Assembly: GCF_001640805.2 (NCBI RefSeq)
Contig: NC_066833.1
Span: forward strand, 7,334,814-7,398,813
Reading direction: 5' to 3'
Length of the DNA: 64,000 nucleotides
Origin: Lates calcarifer
Taxonomy: Eukaryota > Chordata > Actinopteri > Centropomidae
Under the pieces are notes generated by a model. It saw nothing but the letters and a program-made list of their open reading frames with translations. It was not told the DNA's origin and searched no databases. Below are positions 49,101 through 60,039 of this stretch, in pieces; the stretch's first letter is position 1; the number at the start of each line of letters is the position of its first letter. Both the position numbers and the translations under genes were made by a program.

Positions 49101-50357
49101 ACATTATAAATTAAAGAAACACAAATTCTTAAAACTAGATTTTGACTTGGTTATTATAATGCAGGGAGCTCTGCTGATATTATATTGTTATATTCCCCAA
49201 ACAAACTTGCAATAAAACTAATTAAGACAAATAACTGACACAGTGAATTTAGATTTTTTGGGGATCCTTATGGAAACATGGTGGTGATCCAGCCATGCTG
49301 TGACATAATCTCTTTAATCGGGAAGCACATCTTTTTATCCCCCTGGCCTCAGAGGTAGATGTAAAACTGGAGGATGACTGACTCACTCTGTAAGGGGTCC
49401 ATGGGCCTGGTTCCTGAGCTCTCTGTAGGTCCTCCAGTGGGGCATGTCAGTCCGAACTGGGTGTCTGCCCTCCTGCCTCAAAACCTGCTCAATCAGCTCA
49501 GCGCTGGCCACGTTCACAACAACCAGGGGGCCGTACTTCGACTTCCACAGAGGACCGTAGATCTTGCTGTGCTCGATCTTTGAACAAATAGAATAGTTTG
49601 GGTTATTAAATGAAAATAGATTTTATTTTATTTATTTATTTATTTATTTATTTTTGAAAGTTCGTGGTGCTCTTAGTATTGAAATTACATTTATTACATT
49701 TTGACAACATTTTTCCGAGAAAACTTGCGGGAACGTTTTTCATATGGAGTACTTGTACATAAAAAAAATTCACTTTTCAATGCTGCCAACTGCACAAGTA
49801 AAATTCACTTCATTTCCATTGTTGCTACTGGGGTCTAATAAGTCTTCGCAAAATCAATGCGCAAAAAACACAAAAAATGTCTGCATGGACAGTTAGCCTC
49901 CCAAGTGAAAAAAATATGTGTTTTTATAATATGGCTGATATATATACATAGGCTGAAGTAATTTAACTTTTCTTAAAATTACAGTCAGTGCAGAAAGAAT
50001 AATTGCAGTACAGCTGTAGCCCACCATATATCAAAATTAAAAACAAACAACAGTGTCAAGTCGCCTCTTCACGTTTCAACTCTCCCACTTAATTCCTCTT
50101 ACTTGCATTTGTTGCGTCGTTTGGAAGTACCCCTTTACAAAAAGCCAGTATAAGGTTGTCATAAAACTTGGTCCTCCTAAATCGTCCATAGTTTTCAGTT
50201 TGTTGTTGGTTCCCATCACGGTCGTGGTGGTGGATGTGTCGCGGTGGTGAATATCCCCGTAACTCGCTGGATTAAGTCCTGCTGTCTCTCTCTGAGTCCC
50301 TTTATGTTGTTGTCGGTTCACTCGCAATCCGACGTTGATCAGGTATTTTCTCAACAT
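40195..50357 (-). CDS. cyp27a1: Mitochondrial cytochrome P450, CYP27A1-like sterol hydroxylase, 9 coding exons
   Basis: CYP27A1 enzymes hydroxylate cholesterol-derived sterols and vitamin D3 in the mitochondrial inner membrane, with electrons from adrenodoxin. Coding exons, 5' to 3': 50357-50103, 49577-49387, 47447-47248, 45005-44808, 44183-44020, 43719-43553, 42666-42585, 41933-41730, 40356-40195. All are GT-AG and the phases join into 540 codons plus TGA (human about 531). The start ATG at 50357 gives an Arg-rich N-terminus ([17 protein letters not shown]) suited to mitochondrial import; the upstream in-frame GTG is ignored. Seen: [27 protein letters not shown], the I-helix [20 protein letters not shown], ExxR at E389-R392 (ETLR), LYPVVPG, FLPQRW, and the heme loop [12 protein letters not shown] with Cys471. 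HPFGSVPFG and [10 protein letters not shown] favour CYP27A1 over CYP27B1 and CYP27C1, although the INLQFLDR end also occurs in CYP27B1. Teleosts often carry several cyp27a copies, so the exact paralogue is open. Confidence 0.92.
40630..41130. mobile_element. Degraded Tc1-like fragment in cyp27a intron 8
   Basis: It begins with the Tc1-type terminus accggtcaaaagttt near 40637. It continues with sequence familiar from fish Tc1 relatives, including gcccyggagaatg-like and ggtcattaccttgctgtaat motifs. No coding sequence survives and the right end is not defined. Confidence 0.5.
42134..42157. repeat. Interstitial telomeric repeat, (TAACCC)4
   Basis: Four exact tandem copies of the vertebrate telomere hexamer in cyp27a intron 7. 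At 24 bases it is too short to show telomere fusion by itself. Confidence 0.9.
44264..44276 (+). promoter_or_regulatory. CTCF-core-like motif
   Basis: CCACCAGATGGCG matches the remembered CTCF core CCASYAGRKGGCR at every position. It lies in cyp27a intron 4 close to exon 5. Only the short core is assessed, so this is a suggestion. Confidence 0.35.
45127..45385. mobile_element. Fragment of a fish DNA transposon ('cactatggccaaaa' type) in cyp27a intron 3
   Basis: It opens with tatacactatggccaaaata and contains caacaagagcattagtgagg, phrases common in a dispersed fish DNA-transposon family. I found no matching right terminus and no coding capacity. The class assignment is from memory. Confidence 0.45.
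46165..46500 (+). repeat. Dispersed fish repeat ('ggagcctatcccagc' family) in cyp27a intron 3
   Basis: It carries the widespread phrases cctggagcctatcccagctg, caatttagagtcaccaatta and ggactgtgggaggaagcc. A shorter inverted copy lies at 29399-29456 and a scrap near 61820-61865. It resembles a retrotransposon tail, but I am not sure of the class. Confidence 0.75.
47988..48045 (+). repeat. Imperfect ATAGT/TTAGT microsatellite in cyp27a intron 2
   Basis: Repeated atagt and ttagt units with single interruptions. Further simple repeats nearby are a TGGT run near 46965 and a TTTA run at 49621-49655. Confidence 0.75.
48780..49040. repeat. Dispersed repeat, copy 2
   Basis: This is a diverged direct-orientation relative of 17740-18000, sharing gagcaggtagt, tttttagagcatt and the later cctgaaaaccaa. 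It lies in cyp27a intron 2. The family is not recognised. Confidence 0.5.
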
Positions 50358-51036
50358 TTTACCCACCGCCTATTTTCTGCAGTGTCTGAGCTCCAAACAG
50401 AACTGACAGTCCTGACCTGTGTGTCTGATGTGCAGGCTGTCAACAATGGCTCATTATTTACAGTGACACCGCGCTGCAGACCCAGCCTCCGAGCTAACTG
50501 TGGACTTTGATACTGCCTTAAACTTTTGTTACATACTCAAAAAGAGCTGTAGGGTTCCGTTAGTTAAGGGAATAACCGCAACATAAACAAAGTCGATTCC
50601 TAAAATGTAGGTTAATATATTTAAATAATTCTGATCCTCTACAGTAGCGGGTGACACAAGATCAGTAAAGTTATTAACTAGCTGTATTTTCCATAAGCAC
50701 CACAAGGGGCAGTGTCACATTTAGAGGGCAGATTACGGGGTGTGTATGACTGTGTTTTCCTGAGCCTGATGGTGCCTTGAAACATAGCAGTGTCAATTTG
50801 TGACCCATTATTACAGGGGGTGGTCTATTACGGTGGGCAGTTTAACCAAAGAGTCATTTTCTCTACTCAAGTCATTCTATGGTAATCATTTTTAGAGTGT
50901 GTTGACTCTATGTGTATTTCACAAGAACAGATTAGGAAAAAGTCATAGAAAAATAAACAACTTTTTAATCATCTGACAGCACTTCAGATTTATCCTATGA
51001 CCCCTTAATGCTTACCTGACCCCAGTTTATAGGAAC
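50358..51036. other. 5' flank of the cyp27a1-like gene
   Basis: This holds the presumed 5' UTR and promoter on the minus strand. No TATA box or CpG cluster stands out. A sequence close to a CTCF core (CCACAAGGGGCAG) lies near 50700, one base short of the consensus spacing. Nothing else is recognised. Confidence 0.35.
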
Positions 51037-51041
51037 CATAA

Positions 51042-51499
51042 TAGGGTTGCAAAAGGGCGGAAAATTTCCAGTAAATTTCTGGAAACTTTCTGTAATCGTT
51101 CCACAGGAAGTTAAGCTGGGGAATTTTGGAAATATTCCAATTTGAGAACTTATAACATATTTTACAATTAATGCTGGATAAATGAATAGAAATAGCCTAA
51201 ATGAATAGATGAACAGCATCACAGTTGAGCTAACTAGCACCATGATAGCTAGCCTCTTAAAATCAAGTCAATTTTTATTCATATAGTGTCAAATCACAAC
51301 AGAAGTTATCTCAAAGCGCAATTTGCTTTAAAACTGGTTGTTTTAATCAAGATTTTGCTGCAAGAGATTGTTTTTTTTTCCAACTACACTTAAGTTCCCT
51401 GTTACAGGCAAACCTGCAATTCTGCAAATTCCAGTTTATTCCAGTTAATTCCCATGGAAAGTTCCCAACTTTGAAAATTCTCAGAATTTTGAAACCCTA
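51042..51499. mobile_element. hAT-type MITE with 8-bp target duplication
   Basis: The ends are inverted (tagggttgcaaaa at the left; the right end reads tagggtttcaaaa on the other strand). Flanks aaccataa (51034-51041) and aaccatga (51500-51507) form an 8-bp target duplication with one mismatch, as expected for hAT. The body has no coding sequence. A piece at about 51263-51320 (ttgtgattt-type phrase on the minus strand) is an L2 LINE tail nested within it. Confidence 0.75.
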
Positions 51500-51636
51500 A
51501 ACCATGAACATTAAGCCATCCAATGCAGTACCACAAATTACTGCACAGTCTGCGTTTATCAATGTAAAGTCACCACCTCTCTGGTAGGCCTTGATAAAAA
51601 CAAGACTTTATAAACTTCACAAAAACAATTAAAATC

Positions 51637-51642
51637 TTTATT
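51637..51642 (-). terminator. Candidate distal polyadenylation signal of eaf2
   Basis: AATAAA on the minus strand about 1.66 kb beyond the eaf2 stop. 51640-53300 has no other recognised feature and may be a long 3' UTR, but nearer variant signals are possible. Confidence 0.3.
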
Positions 51643-53301
51643 CTTCTACAAAGAAATGACTCTCAAATAGTTTACAAATGATTCTCAGAGGCCACCGTTC
51701 TCCTTGAGAGCTAAACATATTTTCAACTTCTCAAATTCAAAAGACATTGTCATTTCAGTCTCTCATTGTACTAGCTAGGATGCCAAAGAAATGCTGCAAC
51801 ATAATGCAAATAACAGAAAGGCACACGACGTTCTGTAAGACTCACATTGAGGTGCAGTATCATCTGGCTTGTTTCGCAGTATAGTTCATACTAACTTGCA
51901 CTTCCAATTGCTTGGCTCTTAAAATATATGTAATAATATGTAATATATTAAGCAATTCACCATTGGTCGAATATATTTGAAATATAAATAATTAGATTCA
52001 AGTATTGCAGGTTTAAAGCTACAAAGCATGACCCTAACTGAGTCAACTGAGCACTTGTGCATTACAGACCCACTTCTATAGTGAAATATCAATTTTAAAA
52101 AATGGTATAAAGACATTTCAAACAATGAATTGAATGACTGGGTGTGATGCAAAAGGGGTCTCGTACTTATTAAGCTACAGATAATTACCACAAGCCGTTT
52201 CCCTTAAGCTCTGCAGAGCATTTAACCACATTTTCATCTCACTGCTTTGGTTTGCTGGCCAGTGAACTGAACTCTTATCAATCCAGTTTCCACTCACAGC
52301 AGGCTGTGGTTTCTGCCAAAAAGCTTTGATAGACTCATTATACAGTTTTTCTAAGGGGTTGGTGAAGACCAGAACAGAGCCAAAAGGAGAGTGAATATTG
52401 CACATCTATTAGGTCTGCAAGAAACACAATTACAAATGAATTCTAAGGTTGATCAGTGACTCCTGGATGTATAAATAAGAAACTGTTTGCTCCACTTTTG
52501 CAATATAAATTTTCTAAGCTGATCATATATCAATGTTAAGTTTTAAGCTTGTTCCACTGCCCCCACAGTGGCCATAATAATAATAATTTTAAGTAATGCA
52601 GCTTTAAATGAAAAGTTTTTTTGTTGTCCTGCAGCTGGGTTTCAGTAATCCAAATCAAAAGGCTCTACAGCTAACTTTACAATAACTCTATGAGACAAAA
52701 GAAGAAGACTCTGTTCTATCAGTGTGGCTCATCCTAAAAAAAAAAAGTTTCATTTCTGTTATGACAGTTAAATGTCTCCAATCAAAAACTAATGCAGCTG
52801 AGATTCTCAAAAATGAACTGAAGCTATTAATCAACATATGAGCTAAGCACAATAAAAGTTCCAAATATTGCTACACTGAAAGACAGAAACTCCAGTGGTA
52901 GCTGAGGACGACTGATTGAAACATCCATCTACACTACGTGAACATTGCTGTCATTCTGCCTCCGATATGCTTGGTCGGGTCAACCACACATCTGCATCCA
53001 CTGAGATGAAACATTATGCATAGTTTTGCTGCTTCTCTTGCCACAACCACATCATACATCCACATCTCTCAGAACTAAATCGTCTCTTTAACATACAATC
53101 TTCACAAAAAAATATACAGATCATAAAGCAATAAATGAGACATACAATTTGAAGTTTGTTGGCAGAGAAGCAACAAATTGTATTTGCTAGCAGAACTGAA
53201 GAAGACAGTCCCACATTAAAGGAAGCAAGTCGCTGTCAAGTCTGTGCCTGGTTCCTTCACTCCTCTTCATGTCTACAGGTAGGCAGACGTCCTCATGTTG
53301 T

Positions 53302-56300
53302 TCAGTCATCACTTTCGCTGCCTGATTCACTCAGCTGGAGGTCATTCTCTGCAACAGCAGCAGATGACAGCATAAGCTGAGTTTAAAAGGTCTGGTTACA
53401 TTCATTCATGTATTTAAAAAACTTGATAATACTTGAGTCTATTTTATTTATTTATTTATCTATTTTGTCAATTTACTTCACTGGGTTGTCTCAACATTTT
53501 TAGGTTTTATTTTACAGTTGGGGTTTTGTTTTAGGAAACTCTGAAACCTTGTAACTTTAGAAGAAACAAACAAATACATGTAGTGAGTGTCATATCTTTT
53601 CACAGAGTACTGCTGTGCATCTGCCACTTTAAACAATTCTAATATACACAGTAACAGTGGTTTTATGTTTTGTGGTTGGAAGTTAAAATTAAACAAAATT
53701 AAACAAACAATAAAATAATGTTTACAATGTTGGAGATGTACAGTACTGTGCAAATGTTTTAGGCAGTTTTAGGTACTAATGGTAAAGTGAGGATGCCGTC
53801 AAAATTTTATTTTTATTCATCAATTAACCTCATGTGAAGTGCAGTAAACAGAAAAACCTAAATCAGATCAGTAATCTCAGACTGACTCCATGATGTTAAG
53901 ATCAGGACTCTGTGGGGGGGTCTGACCATCTGTTGCAGGACTCCTTGTTCTTCTTGTTTCTGAGAATAGTCTTTATGATGCAGACTGTGTGATTGGATTG
54001 GAGAGCCTAAAACTTCTGCACAGTACTGTACATTATATATATGCATTTTTAATTCATAATGTATATTTTAAAATGTTAACATTTGTGTCAGATTGAGCAA
54101 CAATGTGATCACAACTATGAAGGTTCCTGGCTCATCTTTGTCTCACGAGCAACTGGCAGGTATCAACATCTTTGCAAAGATAAGAAAATAGGACGCTCAA
54201 AAAGAGGAGGGCTACTCACTGAGTGTGTTCATGAGTCCTCCACTCTCCTGGTGGCGACTGCTGGTGTTGATAATAGGCATGCTGTAGTTAGCTGGGGCGG
54301 AGGGCGGCGCAGAAGTCTGTTCATCTTCTGAGTCACTACTGCTGGAGCTGTCATCACTGCTTGAGGATGAGGAGCTGTTGGAGTCTGAGGAGCTGTTGCT
54401 GCTGCTCAGCTGGTCCATGACCTGCGCCTCTGCCATCAGTTCTGAATATAATAGCATAAGCACAAACAAAGATGAAGAAATGTGTGATAATTAGCACCAT
54501 TCATGAGTGCACATTAGATAAAAACCAAGCTGTCGCACACAAAGAACTGATGGATGTGCCATGTCAATATTACCTCTCTCAATGTCGTCCATGGGGGATG
54601 CTGGGGATGTCTTCTCTTTGGGAGGAGAACTCTTGGAGATAGCTATGGTCTTGTTACTGCTGCTGTTGTTGTTGTTGTTACTCCTCATCTGCTGACTCAG
54701 GCGACTGGTCTGTTGCTCCAGGCGAGAATGGATCTTGCTGCTGCCCTCAGCCCTGGGAATACACATGTACAGTACAAAAAATATGCAGGATATTTCCATC
54801 ATAATGGTGCACAAATTTAAAGCAACATTCTGCACAATTAAATGTGAACCCGTGCATCAGCTATATGTGAATATATTTGAGAGGGAAAAACAAGATTACT
54901 TTAATTAATCCAGGATCAGTAACTCTCCCTCATCAGGGCATTTGATTGCTGCCCTCAGTCAAACTTAAAAACTGTTGTGTATTTGGCTTTCACTCAGGTT
55001 TTTCATGCCAAATTAAAAACAAACATAAAAGAGTGAATAGAAATATGTTAGACATTTCACACAAAATCACAGATGGTAAAAGTTGTTGTAGGAATATGGA
55101 ATTTTGAAAAAGAAGAATAATAACATAATTTGTAAGTAGTTTTTTGACCCACCTAGTCTTCTTGACAGCTATGTTGCTGTTAAGTTTTTCCAGTCTGTAC
55201 TCTCCTGTGTCATGGTTCACAATGAGGATGCACTCTTTCATGTATGGCCTCTTGGATCCTTTGAAGACTGTTACTGGAGCACTTGAACCCTGAAAAAACA
55301 CAGGCAACACAGGCAGGGTTAATTTTGAAATACTGCAGTCAGGAGTCTGAGTCCTTTCCCCCAGGAACCTTGACAAAGCACCAAAAATAAAGTCGCAAAA
55401 CTGTTTATGTTGTTTTTCTTTTCTAATCCATTATATTTTATTGCATTTGTCATTATATATTTGTATTAATCTCCCTACCCATCCCATTTTTATGCTTTTT
55501 TTCCCCCTTTGGTCTCATGGATAGCTTCGCAGGCCTTTGGGATGATCTGTGATGTGGTTATGGCAGCTGTGAAGGAAGAATTGCTGGGGAGCACTGGCTT
55601 CTCTGAGTTTGGATTTTGTGCTTATAGCCTCTGCTTTTCTGGGAGCTGACCTTTGCTTGTTATTATACTTGGAAATATACTGTATATGATACTAAAAGTA
55701 TTAGAAACCAGTCCATTAAATATCCACCAAATATCTACACATTTTCTGCATATCAGGCAATTAACACACAAAAAATGGTCATGGTAGTATTTTTACATCA
55801 TTGGAGTACTGTAAGGCTGCAATTAAGTTATCTCAATAATCAATACATCTGACAATGTTTATTTTTAGTAATAACTTAATTGGTCTGTATATAAAATGTC
55901 AGAAAATAGTGAAAAAAATGCCTACTTTCCATCATAAAAAAATGAGGAAATAATGAAACTGCCATGTGTAGTGAAGGTCAAACGGGGAACCGACAAAAAA
56001 AAGTCTTGCTCTGTAGGAGATTAATCCAGCCATACCCCACAATATTTCGGATGGAAAAAAGCTTTGGAGAATCAAACACTGACCTCTAAATTGGGCAAAG
56101 TAATAGTGACTTGCTCTCCTTTGCCCACTTCAAGCTCCCCTTCACATGTTGTATCAATGGAGGCTGGTTTGAAGTCATCTGCGGGAAAAGAGCAAGGAAA
56201 TGCCTTTTACACACATTTCAATATGTACTAAATGTTCAACATTAACCACGGTCGTGCTAAAATATCTGCAAATATTACACACACACGAGGAAATGCTGCT

Positions 56301-56703
56301 GCAATTGCCTGCCGGTTCCACCAGATGGCGGTAGTGTACAGGTTGCGCAATGCTAATATTAGCTAACATTTTGACAGCTGGGGAATCAATGTTTATTAAC
56401 AGTTGAGAGTTAATAAACTAATGAAGACAACAAGGAACGCGGAGAAGTAACGTCTTAATAAAATGTAACAACAGCAGGCGGATACAAAAAGAGTCAAGAC
56501 GTGGCTAAAACAGCTGCCTCCGGATGTTTAGCTAACTAGCATGCTACCGTTAGCTTCTGTAAAAGCCAGGCATAACCAACTGATTCAAAATCCCACTTAC
56601 ATCGCACCGTATGGTAGGCACTTTTGGGGTGTTTCTCAAACGTCTCTCCTAGTTTCAGGACATGTTCTTGATTGTCAAAGTTGGAGTAAGCTGTCCCATT
56701 CAT
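53302..56703 (-). CDS. eaf2: ELL-associated factor 2, 6 coding exons
   Basis: EAF2 binds ELL-family elongation factors and stimulates RNA polymerase II elongation in the nucleus. Coding exons, 5' to 3': 56703-56601, 56178-56084, 55289-55153, 54752-54574, 54441-54220, 53348-53302. All are GT-AG and the phases join to 260 codons plus TGA, the same length as I recall for human EAF2. Seen: [105 protein letters not shown], a Ser/Asp-rich activation region in exon 5, and the C-terminal [23 protein letters not shown]2 rather than EAF1 is indicated by [23 protein letters not shown] and the neighbourhood of slc15a2. The start at 56703 (MNGTAY, A at -3) fits the family; an in-frame ATG at 56742 would add 13 residues but has a poorer context. 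No damage is seen. Confidence 0.95.
53741..54028. mobile_element. Tc1-type MITE in eaf2 intron 5
   Basis: Inverted ends cagtactgtgcaaatgtttt (53741 onward) and its counterpart ending at 54028 match at 22 of 24 positions. Both are flanked by TA (53739-53740, 54029-54030), the Tc1/mariner target duplication. It is 288 bp with no coding sequence. Confidence 0.8.
56318..56330 (+). promoter_or_regulatory. CTCF-core-like motif in eaf2 intron 1
   Basis: CCACCAGATGGCG, identical in 13 bases to the site at 44264, matches the CTCF core. It lies about 370 bases inside the gene from the start codon, near the promoter. Confidence 0.35.
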
Positions 56704-56779
56704 TCTGTGACTTTCATGAGCTATAAACTTTCTGCTGTTCATTTATATCCGATAACCATATACGGTAAAGCGTTGACTA

Positions 56780-56860
56780 CCTCATTGGTACCATTAAGTC
56801 CCGCCTCCTCTTCCTTATGATTGGTCGTCGGACTCTTTCGTTGTCTGATTGGTTCAGTGT
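56780..56860 (-). promoter_or_regulatory. eaf2 promoter with CCAAT boxes and a GC box
   Basis: On the minus strand, upstream of the eaf2 start, there are CCAAT motifs at 56852-56848, 56824-56820 and 56788-56784 (the first two in the context ACCAATCA) and a GC box-like GGAGGCGGG around 56808-56800. A TATA box is absent. This is the usual layout of a broadly expressed NF-Y/Sp-type promoter and supports transcription starting near 56750. Confidence 0.6.
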
Positions 56861-57133
56861 CTGGCAATCAAGATTTTGTCATAACGGGCAGCCTCAGGGA
56901 AAATGTCACATGGTTTCTGGTACTTTACTAGTCTTTTTTTTTATGTTACCAACACCAATACATTGTGTAGTGTACTTGTTTTGTACCTGACGTGCTGTAT
57001 ACTATTATTTCAATAAGATTTGTTAAAAAAAATTATACTCTTGTTAGGTGGTGCCCGAGACAAATAAAGCAATCTGAATGTATTATGATGTTTTTCACTA
57101 GTTTCTCGCCTTTCATGCATTCTCCAATGAATT

Positions 57134-57858
57134 AGATTTAGACTTAGACTAGACTTTATTGATCCCTTTGGGATGACTCCCTCAGGGAAATTAAGTTTCC
57201 AGCAGCTTATACAGACAGAATAGAAGGATAAAGAATAAGACAATAAATAGTAGACTCTTAATAGGATAAAAATGCACAGTAAACTCTTAGCTAAATATAC
57301 AAAATATAAATAGAATAAAATAAGAATGAAATAAGATAAATAAATATGGAGAACTGTATATGGCACATTAAGTGACTACCACTCCTTCCCTTCTGTCCTC
57401 TGTACTCTATCTCCTCCTCCCCCCAAGTGAGGAGTTGTAGAGCGTGATGGCATGATGGACAAAGGAGTTCTTAAGTCTGTTAGTCCTACACTTGGGAAGG
57501 AGCAGTCTTCAGTCTTCAGTCTTCCACTGAACAGGCTCCTCTGGTTGCTGATGACGGTGTGCAGAGGGTGGCTGGCATTGTCCATAATATCCAGCAGTTT
57601 GTCCAGTGTCCTCATCTCTGCCACCATCACTAGAGAGTCCAGCTTCATGCCGACCACAGAGCCAGCCTGCCTGATCAGTTTATCCAGTCTGGATGTGTCC
57701 TCCTTGGATATGCTGTCCCCCCAGCACACCACAATGTAAAAAAGGACACTGGCAACCACAGACTGGTAAAACATCCACAGCAGTTTGCTGCAGATGTTGA
57801 AAGAGATTATTGTAGAAAATAAACTGTCATATTTATTTATAATAAATAAATTTGCCAC
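57134..57858 (-). mobile_element. 3' part of a non-LTR retrotransposon (reverse transcriptase C-terminus)
   Basis: The minus strand 57858-57376 encodes MFYQSVVASVLFYIVVCWGD, then RLDKLIRQAGSVVG and NASHPLHTVISNQRS. This is the region after the reverse transcriptase catalytic core in a common fish LINE. The 3' untranslated tail follows (tttattgatccctttgggat on the plus strand near 57156). The 5' part is absent, as expected from truncated target-primed insertion. I do not name the clade. Confidence 0.75.
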
Positions 57859-58900
57859 TTAAAGCTTCACAGTACTTCTGTGATTAAATTGTGTCACTTA
57901 CCTTGTGGTTTTCTGTGCGTTAATAACAGAAGACACAGCAAAATTGAAGTAGATAAAACACAACTTAACAACTAACTAATTTAATATAAACTAAAATAAT
58001 TGCTGATGTTTTTACTCACAGTGCTTTTTTTTATGTTGTTTTTCTCGTTTATCGTTGAACATATTAATTTAGAAATAAACTACTACTAGTAATAGTATAA
58101 ATTCAGCATTGATATCAGTGTCTGGAAAAGTATTAGAATCTCAACCCACAAGCGTTAATTACAAATTACCTTGTACACCAAATTAGCAGCATCACTCGGC
58201 TGAGCTGTGAAGCTAATTAGTGAATTAGCTGGAACGGGTCAAGCACACTGTTATGGTCCTGAAGGTCTGGCAACGAGATACTAATGAACTGCCACAATAA
58301 CACTTACTAACTGCTGTTTCAGGCTCCACAGACTGCAGGGGCTCTGAGTACCATGAACATTGTGGCAGTGAAAATAATCTCTTTTCATTTCTTTAAACTG
58401 TTAATGATTCCCAAGCCCTGTCCGCACGTTAGTGAGGTCATATGCTCTGCTGCCTTCAAACATTAATGGATCAACATCTACGACAAGTGGAATGTCGAGA
58501 TTACACAAGTGTATAATCGCCAGTTTGTCACATCAAGGTCCTCCTGCCTCCTGTCCACATGAGGTGCTGGTGGGTATGTACATGTGTGCAGGTTAACAGG
58601 AAGCAAGCCTGGAGTGGCTAATCGGTAGAACCGGAAACAGGAAAATTCCCGGTGGGCTGCGTTGGTTGTGGGGTCGAAAGCCAGTGTGCAGTGACAATAA
58701 GTAGATCATACATACTGCACTCGCTAGGAATGGGCACTAGTCCTCAATATTTGGTCAGCGTTTCTTTATAGACAGTTATGTTCTCCAAAGCCAAACAGTG
58801 GGCTTGGTCCAGGAGGTCCGTGTCCGACTGGAAACACAAGCATGGATTCCTCAGTTACTTCCGCTATGAGACAGAAGATGCGATACGTGGCAGAAAAGGT
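57859..58900. other. Intergenic stretch without recognised genes
   Basis: AT-rich to about 58.2 kb. From 58.6 to 58.75 kb a more GC-rich stretch (ggctaatcggtagaaccgg, aattcccggtgggctgcg) resembles sequence that accompanies fish transposons. It may belong to the hAT-like fragment that follows, but no boundary is visible. Confidence 0.3.
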
Positions 58901-60039
58901 CTAATACGATGGACAATAAAAAGAGCAAAGGCGGCGGAGAAAAAAATCAGAGTTTAAAAAAAGGAAAGCTTTAGAGGCTGACGGGGCCAAATGCGCCAAA
59001 CTGAATGTTTTTTGTTTGTTTGTTTTTTTTTGTTTTGTTTTTTTTTTTGATCAACACAAGCCCGGAGCTCACAGTCGGGTGGAGATGATGACACGGGTAA
59101 GCTAGCAGTATAAGCTCAAGATGTCCGATGTGCAAAACAAAACACAACATATAACGTGAAAACCACCGTTCAAGTTTATGTATGGGGACTAATTTGATCA
59201 CGTCCAATTTTTCACACACTGTAGGTGACACCTCTTGGGTGTCACCGACAGCAGCACCTAGCTCTGCTTCTGACAAAAATGATATTATTTTCTCACGTTT
59301 ATAAAAGCCTATTTCCACCACTTAAAAAATATATAAAAATGTACTTGATTTACAAAAAATCCCATGGTAAGTCATAGTTATGATATAGTCATAATCATGA
59401 GATAGTTTTGAGATGGTATGTCATAATATTGAGATAAAAGGCTCATATCTATGACTTACTATCTCAAAATTTTGGCTTTTTTATTTCATAGTAATCATAA
59501 CTATGAATAGCTATGATTAACTATTGTGTTCTGGCCACTTTTCCTATAAAACAGGTCTAGACTGTACTCTTTATAATATGAACACTGAATCCTACCCGCC
59601 CACTCTGGAGTTCTCAGCTCATTGCTCGTGTTTGGTGGCTTCTGCTTACTCTCACTAGCAAACTGGTTGAGGGGCTGCAAGGTTAAGTTTCACACTTAGT
59701 TCTTGTGCATACTATTTGCAAACAACTTTGTATCCTATAAGTTAGGCTATATCACACCAAACACTACACTGACTTGATTCATAAACTTGAATGGTGGTTT
59801 TCATGTTAAATGTTGTGTTTTGTTTTGCACATCTGGCATCTTGAGCTTATACTGCTAGCTTACCTGTGTCATCATCTCCAGCCGGCGCATTTACTGTGTG
59901 CTCCGGGCTTGTGTTGATTAAAAAAAAAAAACAAAACAACAACATTCATTTAGCCTATGTCAGCTTCTGATGCCTTCCTTTTTTAAAATCTGACTTTTTC
60001 AGTGCCACTTTTGCTCTTTTTATTTTCCATCGTATTAGA
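58901..60039. mobile_element. Two hAT-like 5' fragments in inverted orientation around a 600-bp centre
   Basis: The arms 58901-59180 and 60039-59780 match over about 260-280 bases, including ctaatacgatgga, aaaaagagcaaa, acaagcccggagc and taagctagcagtataagctc. Each arm reads outside-in as ATGGA(C/A)AATAAAAAG, a lysine-rich start (MDNKKSKGG in the left copy), then a conserved splice donor (GATGATGACAC..GGTAAGC). This looks like the first exon of a hAT-type transposase. The centre (59181-59779) has AT-rich imperfect repeats and an L2-like scrap near 59545. No catalytic domain is present. Confidence 0.6.

Noticed and set aside
50358..50366. Upstream start of the cyp27a open frame at 50366
   Set aside because: The codon there is GTG, not ATG. 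The first ATG is at 50357 and gives a sensible mitochondrial signal.
57010..57366. 118-codon minus-strand frame rich in Tyr, Leu and Phe
   Set aside because: It overlaps the LINE 3' tail and is AT-rich translation without any recognisable domain.
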